DNA of 64,000 nucleotides from Sphagnum compactum (Eukaryota > Bryophyta > Sphagnopsida > Sphagnales): NCBI GenBank assembly GCA_965153455.1, contig OZ234496.1, positions 1,426,001 to 1,490,000 of the forward strand, given 5' to 3'. Position numbers and translations under genes: made by a program. Below, in pieces: positions 53,157-64,000 of the stretch. The first letter of the stretch is position 1; every line of letters begins with the position of its first letter. The notes below the pieces were generated by a model. It did no database searches. It saw only the letters and a program-made list of their open reading frames with translations, and was not told the origin of the DNA.

Positions 53157-54230
53157 GAGTAATAATGAAAACAATGTGTTTTTTCATATCCAAAAAAATT
53201 AGGGCGCACAAATATACATGGCTTGAAGCCACAAATTCTGGATTTAAATCAAGAGCTTGTTTTTTGCTTACTACTCTTCAAAAAACAGGTCACTTTTGCA
53301 AACTAAAAGACATTTACTTCCACATGTATGTCTATTTTGGATCTTCTTTTTCGTCACTTCAAAAATCAGGTTTTTTGTTCTTTCTCTCTACATCGAATTT
53401 GGACATGGTTACCTATTAGAGGAAGAGAAGTGTTCCGTGTCAACAATATGGGACAATTGGAGCGACAAGACTATCGTGAGCAACAACATGTTGCCTCCTC
53501 CTCCTCCTCCTTTTTAATCTTCCAAAATTAGTAACAGCGGGGAAATGCATTTCCACGTAGAAATAATATGTTTTTTCATATCTAATAGTTAAAGATGTGT
53601 CTTAATAATGTGTCTTTTCGTATCAAAAAAAATTAGGGCGCACAAATATACATGGCTTGAAGCCACAATTTTGGATTTAAAATCAAGAGCTTGTTTTTGA
53701 GTTGCTTACTGATCTTCAAAAAACGAATCATTTCTGCAAACTAAAAGAGACTTACTTTTCACATGTATGTCTATTTTGGATCTTCTTCTTTGTCACTGAG
53801 AAACATCAGGTTCTTTGTTTTTTCTCTTTACATCGAGCTCGGACATGGTTATGTACTGAAGAAAGAAAAACGTTCGTGTCAACAGAATGGGACAATTGGA
53901 GTGACAAGACTCTTGTGAGCAACAACATATTGCCTACTCTTCCTCCTCGTTTGCAATCTTCTATGTACTAAAGAAAGAAAAACGTTCATGTCAATAGAAT
54001 GGGACAATTGGAGTGACAAGACTATTGTGAGCAACAACATATTGCCTCCTCTTCCTCCTCGTTTGCAATCTTCTAGAATTAGCAACAATGGGGAGATGCA
54101 TTTCCATGCAGAAACAATGTGTCTTTTCATATCTAATAGTGAAAGATGTATCTTAACAATGTGTCTTTTCGTATCCAAAACAAATTAGGGTGCACAAATA
54201 TACATGGCTTGAAGCCATAGACTGGGGATA
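53157..54230. repeat. Nested tandem repeats directly upstream of MSI1
   Basis: The anchor agggygcacaaatatacatg (followed by gcttgaagcca) occurs at 53201, 53635 and 54187. The first interval is 434 bp; the second is 552 bp because it contains a further 112-bp tandem duplication (tgtactgaagaaagaaaaac at 53852, repeated at 53964). Subtracting that gives about 440 bp, so the array is two roughly 435-bp units plus a terminal stub. Copies differ by scattered substitutions. One frame within each unit reads WDNWSDKTIVSNN, but stops prevent a long protein. The array ends about 290 bp before the MSI1 ATG. Confidence 0.88.
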
Positions 54231-54239
54231 AATCCAGAG

Positions 54240-58118
<3,879 letters not shown>

Positions 58119-59150
58119 CTCCCCTATCCATCGCTACAGGCTTGTTGCCCTCACTTGACAGAGGCTATAAACTGTAGGGAAGAGAATTTTCAACTGTGTT
58201 AGAGAAAGTTGATGCTTGGGTTGTGGCTATGCCACAGAGGTGGATTCCCATGTGGACCATTAAACACTTGTAACTTAATTTAGAGAGCAATTACTTCGGT
58301 GGCTTTCCTCTTTGACCCCTCGCTTGCATACTTGGATTTTGGTGTTGTTGATTGCTGTGATTACATCATTTTCACAGGGTGATCACAAAAGTGGAAACAT
58401 TTGCAGACAGTTACTGGATCAAGTTATTTGCTAAGAATGTCTTGGTCAAGCTGGCACTGTGCAGTAATCTTCTCTGTTACAAATGGCTGTTGCCAATTTG
58501 CTGATACCTGTATTGGTCAACTTCTAGTTAGATTGATTCATATTGTCTCTAGTTCCTTTTCATGGTACTTGGACCCAGGCAATAACCTTCTTTCATGTCA
58601 CATTTTGGAAGTCTTGATGCCCATAAGTTTAGGCTTGCTGGTGTGAAAATCTTGGGTGGAGATTTTGCATGATAGTGTAGGTGCGTGTATAGAGAAAATT
58701 TGAAAGTTTGGTGCAAAGGCTAGCTGCACAGATGGCAGTAGTAATTGTAACTTTATGAATGTTTTCTGCTGATGTTTTTTTGTCTGGATAAAAAGTGTAA
58801 GTCACATTTGTGGAAGAAGACTCTGATGAGTCTTTGATGTCTTGTGCAAAGGGTGCACATCAGCAGCAAGCCTGACTGATGATTTGGATACGATTTTGAT
58901 GGCAGGATCAATCGTACGAGAAAGCTCGAGTGAGTCAATTCTCACCAGGTATGAAAGCACTCATTTCTCACAGAATTGCATTTTCTTTCCAATTGGCCAT
59001 CACATTTTCTCTGTGGACACCATTGAACATTTATTCCTAAATAAGATCTCTCTTCAGGGCCCCCATCAAGTGAGCTCAAAAGTTTCATTGGGCCTTTGTT
59101 CTTGACAAATCAATGAGACCTGGAAAACAACTACTTTGGATGTTTCTAAA
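58119..59150 (+). other. MSI1 3' flank
   Basis: Presumed MSI1 3' UTR followed by intergenic DNA. No other gene is recognised. Confidence 0.4.
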
Positions 59151-59194
59151 GATTCAGAATATTACATTTTTGCTATCTGATTGGCTATCTGATT

Positions 59195-59930
59195 GATAGC
59201 TAAATCCCTAATCCTAAACCTCAAATCAGGGGTAAGATTGTAAGGGTAAAAGTCCACCAACTAATAAAGCACTAAACTGAACATGAGATAGAGAGGTCAG
59301 TTATAACTTTGCAAGAAGTGTGTGGTGTTCATTGACAGTTTTCGTCCCTGTCTGTTGTTAATTGTTGAACCATAAACCCTGAATAATAATCAGATTTCAC
59401 TGTCATTCATTACTCAACCCTAAGCCCAACATAATGATCAGATGTCACTGCTAGTAATTTACTAAACCCTAAAACCTTAAAAGCCTAAACAATAATCCCA
59501 TTTCACTGTGATTACTGATCTAACCCTAAACCCAAAATTATAATCATGTGTGAATCTCTAGTAATATTCACAGTTGTATCAGAGGCCTTTGTTGTCTCAA
59601 ATTCCATCTGAACTCGTTGAGCCAAATTTTGATCTAAGTTCAATTCTTGAGAACTCCAGCAAGGTGAGGTCAAATTTTTTATTTCTTTCTGACTTCGTGT
59701 CTTTGATCAACACCTTTTCTTAGTTACACACAACACTCCAGACATACTTGAAAGTTAGTACATCCAACATTGTTCTTGTAAAGATGCCAAATTTGCAAGA
59801 TCACATTTTTTATTGAATGGCCAATTAGCATCAAAGCCTCTGAATAATGAAGAAGGAAATCAATCTCTTTCTTTGTCACATTCGATTTCATAAGCCGTGA
59901 ACCTTGAACCCTAAACCCTGAACACTACAG
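59195..59930. repeat. Degenerate telomere-like (CCCTAAA) minisatellite
   Basis: Variants of the plant telomeric heptamer recur: ccctaatcctaaacc (59207), aaaccctgaa (59374), aaccctaagccc (59416), taaaccctaaaacc (59463), taaccctaaaccc (59521) and gaaccctaaaccctgaa (59907). Between 59370 and 59560 they alternate with an ataat(n)atca..ttcactg word at intervals of roughly 50-60 bp, so the block behaves as a decayed composite satellite. Confidence 0.65.
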
Positions 59931-60025
59931 CAGCAAGAGTGTCCAGATAGTTCCAAGTTTATGCAGCCATTTGTCACCAGTTTACAAATTTTTAAAAAAT
60001 CCAAACTGTTTTAGTTATGTTTTTA

Positions 60026-63000
60026 TCAGGCTTTTCCACTAGAACCGAACATGCGTATCTTGTCAATGATGACTTCCTGCATTGCGATTTTGGCAAACTC
60101 CATCATATCCACCAAGTCTTTCTTTGGAGCTTTGAGTGCTTTCATATATGCACCCCGTACCTCTGTGTTGACATTAAACTTTCGAACCCCAAGTTCAATG
60201 CAAGCCTGAAACATCAAAACACACAATTCTGAGCTTTAGAATCCTGTGAATATATAGAAGAAATCTTTCTTCCACAAAGCACACAATTCTGAGCTTTAGA
60301 ATCCATGAATAATATAGACATCTTTCTTCCACAAAGCACACACTTTGGAACTTTAGAATCCATGAAAATAGAAATCTTTCATCCACATCCCTTTGCCCCC
60401 ACAAACTCATATCCATGAAGTCCATTGATGTTCTTTGATGTGGGTACTTCTCTGTCTTGGGTACTTTTTTTTTATGGTTGCACAAAAGACAGTGGGGGGA
60501 AAGCATGACCTTGATGAGCTCCACATCAATTCCTGAAGCTCCATGCAATACAAGTAGAGCATTATGCTGTTTAGCTACTCCATGCAACTCCTGTATTTTC
60601 GCTGATTTGTGAGTACTCAAACACACACCACTTCAACATATCACAATAATGGGAGAATGCTACAATCTTGCGATGCAATAAACTGACAAAAACAAAGATG
60701 TGGCTTTAATATACTGAGAACTAAGATAAGAGGTTTACAGTTTAGGTTTAGGGTTTATGCTTCATCCCAGTGGGGACACTTTGTATGGTCAATTGTACCT
60801 TCAGAAGCTTGAGGTCTAGCTTAGGCCCACTTGCAGGGTATTTTCCATGCACATTCCCAATGCAGACCGCAAGAGCATCCACCTTTGTCTCCTCCAAAAA
60901 TTTGCTGGCCTGTATCAAGAGCATGGAATCACAGTCCTTGCCCAAATAAATCTTAAACCTTAAACCCGAAACATTAAACCCTAAACCTGAATCAACACAG
61001 AAACATGAGTTTAAATAGCAGATTTCTGAGTTCTCAAAAACCTGGTTTAAATCAGTGAACTGGGCTTCATATTCTTCTACAGAGAGGCCATCTTCTGTGC
61101 CCGACAGGCGCCCCAATTCTGCCTCCACTGTCATTCCTTTGGCATGAGCAATATCTGCAACTTTCTTTGTAAAGGCTACATTGTCTTCAAATGCAAGATG
61201 GGAACCATCAACCATCACTGAATCAAAGCCCTGCTCATCAACATTTACATAAATAAATTTAGATCAAAACTGAAATGATCTGTCTCAGTTTACATCCCTT
61301 GCTTGGTCCAGGAAATATAACTGAAGCCAAAAAGGGAGAAGTATGATATATCTGCAGTTGTTTTACTTACCAGTTCTAGAGAGTCTATAACAGCAGTTTC
61401 TTCACTTCCATGATCAAGATGGACAGTTACAGGAACCTGTGATGACACCATATCCCTATCAGCCCCTATTAGATGGAGGTGGCTCCCTATCAAAGCAAGC
61501 GACATGCAATAAAATTCCTAACAGGTGTGTATGTGTGCATGTTTGCTCAAGAAGATTTTTTCAGCAAATTCAATACAATAAAAAAATGCAGAGAAATTGG
61601 GTAAGGCAGCCAAACCTTTGCATGCTTAGCAGCTGCAATGCAGCAAGACACTAATTGGTACCCTCCATGATTGAGTGCACCGGGATGGATCTGTAAGACA
61701 TTATCGTGTTATGGAGTTTTAAGACTATATAATTTCCACTCTGTTTCAAGTACAGACTTCTGAATTTGGAGTTTGATTTCACAGACACTGACAGTAAAAA
61801 AGGAAAAATCGACTGCACATGCACACACCTGCAAGATGGCAGGACTATTTTCAGCCTCTGCAGCAGCAACAACAGCCATGGCACCTTCAAGATTATAGAC
61901 ATTGAATGCCCCAACAGCATATCCACCTTCTTCTGCCCTCTGGAGACAGCCAAAAATCCACTGAAGTATTAATCCTTATCAAACTGAAAAAAATTCCAGC
62001 CTCCGAAACAAGTACAGGCAGGACCCAATTTCTTGAGCTTGTGACTACCATGTGGTTCCAGAGAAAATAGATGTGTTTTCCAGGACTAGGAAAAAATGTA
62101 AGAAGAAAATTCATTCATTCATTCATGAGCAAAAAATGTTTTTGTTTGCGCACCATCAGTATCTGCTTTGTTGAAAGGCGAGCAGGTCGTGACCATGTCT
62201 TTACTACCTGGGCAAGTGCCTCTGGCCCCCCAACATTCCCTGCAAAATCACAAGAAAGTTGTTCAGAGCTTTTATGCTATCCATACAACCTGCTTGCAAG
62301 GGATGAATCTGTTGTCCATCTGACAGAGTCTGCTTGTCTGTTAGCAAAGGGTTTAGGGTTTAGGGCTCATGAAGCTGAGCTTCATATGGAAAACTAAGGG
62401 TGAAATTTATGGGAACCCATTACCAGGAAACACAATGTAAGGGATGCCCGGGTGTCGGCTGCCAGGTCCTAGCCGCCATAAGGGAACTCCTGGCAGGGCC
62501 TGGCCAGCTACCTCAGCCCGCTGTGCTCCCATAGCCTTGGTTGCAAGGTCTGATGATGTAATTCCTCCCTGGATATCCATCCACATGTGCTTGTTAGGAC
62601 AGACGGACTATTACCTAGCTCTTACTTACCCATAAAAGCACAAGCAAAAGCACAGCTGAATTCATTTTTGTACCTTTGCAAGAAGGTATCGTGGCCTTGT
62701 CTTTATGCGAGTCACAATCTCAACTAATGCAGAACTAATCTTGCTGCCAATGTTGAGATTCTCCTTTGCACCTGTAAATTTTAAAGCATCATCACGGGTT
62801 TATGGTAATAGGGTTTAGGGTTTAAATGCACAACCAGGAACATAAAGATTCAGTGCACCCCCTCCATAAGATCAAACCATTGTGTGTGTGTCTACAAGAA
62901 ATGCATGCTTCAGGACTTGAGATCTGCTTGTTGAGAGTGCTGTAGGGTTTAGGGTTTAGGGCTTACTGTCGCCTGTCAAGAGCTGACGGCTAGTCATCAC

Positions 63001-63851
63001 AAGTGTATCCTTGCCAGCTGCCAGAAACAAGTCAGCCACTCTTGCTGCCTGTGTAATTTCTGTTTCCCGCTCCTCAGCTGACCCTGTTGCTATTGCACTT
63101 GCACTCACCTAACCCGAGTCCCACAATTCCAAAAACACACATTGAAGAAACTCGTGGCTTTCTTACCATCTTATGCTTCCTTTGGGCTTTTCTGTGGATC
63201 CATGCTAATAATTTCCTTGCATCCTTCCATTTTCTTAGTGACCACTAAGCCAGTTTTTTCTTTAGTAGTAGCAGCTTTAGCCCTAAAGCCCTAAACCCTA
63301 ATCCTGCAGAAGGAATGTCTTCAACTGGAATTCACCCATAAGTAATCGTCAGGTCTCCATGTAAAATGCTGATAAGATCAACATAAGACTGGAACAGTTG
63401 GAGATCTGTGGATATGGTAGGAGTCAAAGTGGAAAAAGCCACGCACCGTAATGCATTCAACAATGTCTCTGCACTGTGCTCTCAGTTCTGTAACCTGCTT
63501 GCACCAGAACAAATTCCAACAACTGGGAGGCATGAGAATAAATCTGCTTGCTCATTGCTGTAGCTAACAGAATTGACTCAAAGAAGAAGAAGAAGAAGAT
63601 TTCTTGGAATGACGCACAGTTTGTTGCCAACTGTACCAGAACAAACAAAGAAACTCAGAAAAAAAACTAACCTGTTTAGTTGTTTTGGGCACATAAGAGC
63701 CAACAACTATGAGACCACCATTGTGACCACTTGGTTGGGTGTCAATGCCCAGGTCTTCTGGTGTGAGAGGCGCCTTTTGTCGTAAGCCTATGCGTGCTGA
63801 CACAAATGCAGCAGCAGTGCGACACAGAAAGTGCTTACCTTTTGTTTCTGC
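60026..63851 (-). CDS. DUF1537 sugar-acid kinase / class II aldolase fusion (3' part)
   Basis: C-terminal part of the plant multidomain protein (Arabidopsis At1g18270 type), which in full carries two HIBADH/6PGDH-like domains, a four-carbon acid sugar kinase (DUF1537) and a class II ketose-bisphosphate aldolase. Thirteen exons, minus strand: 63851-63672, 63494-63447, 63108-62967, 62771-62674, 62568-62424, 62239-62154, 61939-61829, 61690-61616, 61436-61371, 61230-61042, 60909-60799, 60590-60510 and 60205-60026. They join in frame to 503 residues. The kinase part shows GGLIVVGSYVPKTTKQ, MTSRQLLTG and RYLLAKGGITSSDLATKA. The aldolase starts GGYAVGAFNVYNLEG and has the metal/active-site motifs HLDHG (301-305), EAELG, NVHGKYP (H401), LVLHGASG (H433) and FNVNTEVR. 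Upstream exons lie beyond the window. Introns carry telomere-like motifs and a 60-bp minisatellite. Confidence 0.94.
60220..60400. repeat. Intronic 57-60 bp minisatellite (aldolase-fusion gene)
   Basis: Inside the last intron three tandem units share acacaattctgagctttaga, atccatgaa and aatctttcttccacaaag. Units start at about 60221, 60281 (60 bp on) and 60338 (57 bp on), and the last is partial. The repeat makes a long minus-strand open frame (60195-60626) that is an artefact of repetition running through exon and intron. Confidence 0.88.
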
Positions 63852-64000
63852 CTAAAATTCACCAATCAGAATCCAGTGCACAAAACCCATTTAGCAAACA
63901 AACTGAATTTTTTTGCATCAATAGTTAGCCAAGCACACAAAACTGGAACATGACTTGTTCTGTGGTTCCTACATCATCATCCAAAACCTCTCCTGATCTG
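63852..64000 (-). other. Intron of the aldolase-fusion gene at the window edge
   Basis: A good acceptor (aattttag before the exon at 63851) and no coding match beyond it suggest this is intron. The remaining 5' exons must lie past the right edge. Confidence 0.6.

Noticed and set aside
60195-60626. 143-codon minus-strand ORF with repeated KLRIVCFVEERFLL-like units
   Set aside because: Read-through of an intronic minisatellite joining two real exons. Splice sites at 60510 and 60205 give the conserved aldolase.

Overview
The window is nuclear DNA of a land plant. It carries six protein-coding genes. Five of them have ordinary GT-AG introns, and all six encode conserved plant proteins: ribosomal eS17, a PLATZ zinc-finger protein, VPS4/SKD1, a UEV1-type ubiquitin E2 variant, an MSI1-type WD40 histone-binding protein, and a plant multidomain kinase/aldolase fusion. 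Exons are moderately GC-rich and sit in very AT-rich, TE-littered intergenic DNA. The lineage cannot be fixed by eye. The AT-rich spacers and the pogo-like transposase relic would suit a seed-free plant (moss, lycophyte or fern), but that is a weak inference.

Layout. 0.8-3.6 kb: decayed transposon protein (-) resembling plant Ptta/En-Spm proteins. 4.1-4.8 kb: degenerate TTAGGT-like satellite. 8.1 kb: 153-bp CACTA-type miniature element. 8.8-10.8 kb: RPS17 (+), with telo-boxes in its promoter. 11.45-11.75 kb: 142-bp tandem repeat. 12.3 kb: tRNA-like cloverleaf. 16.5-17.4 kb: single-exon PLATZ gene (+). 19.4 kb: 62-bp minisatellite. 22.5-23.9 kb: PIF/Harbinger transposase relic (+). 24.86-25.64 kb: 777-bp TIR element. 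29.3-30.5 kb: pogo/CENP-B-like transposase relic (-). 33.2-38.5 kb: VPS4 (-), 8 coding exons. 39-48.8 kb: gene-free AT-rich DNA with an inverted-repeat element at 45.2-45.6 kb. 48.9-50.0 kb: UEV1 (-), 4 exons. 52.2 kb: perfect 85-bp tandem duplication. 53.2-54.2 kb: nested repeats directly upstream of MSI1. 54.5-58.1 kb: MSI1 (+), 6 exons. 58.9-60.0 kb: telomere-like motifs. 60.0-63.85 kb: 3' part (13 exons) of a DUF1537 kinase / class II aldolase fusion gene (-) that runs off the right edge.

The genes are independent housekeeping or regulatory loci (translation, transcription, endosomal ESCRT disassembly, K63 ubiquitin signalling, chromatin, sugar-acid metabolism) and not a functional cluster. 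I reconstructed the coding exons by reading splice sites and conserved protein motifs. Every junction keeps frame, and the five multi-exon models give continuous products of 149, 441, 143, 423 and >=503 residues. I found no convincing novel multi-gene system. The most unusual material is in the repeats, the mobile-element relics and the architecture around promoters and introns.
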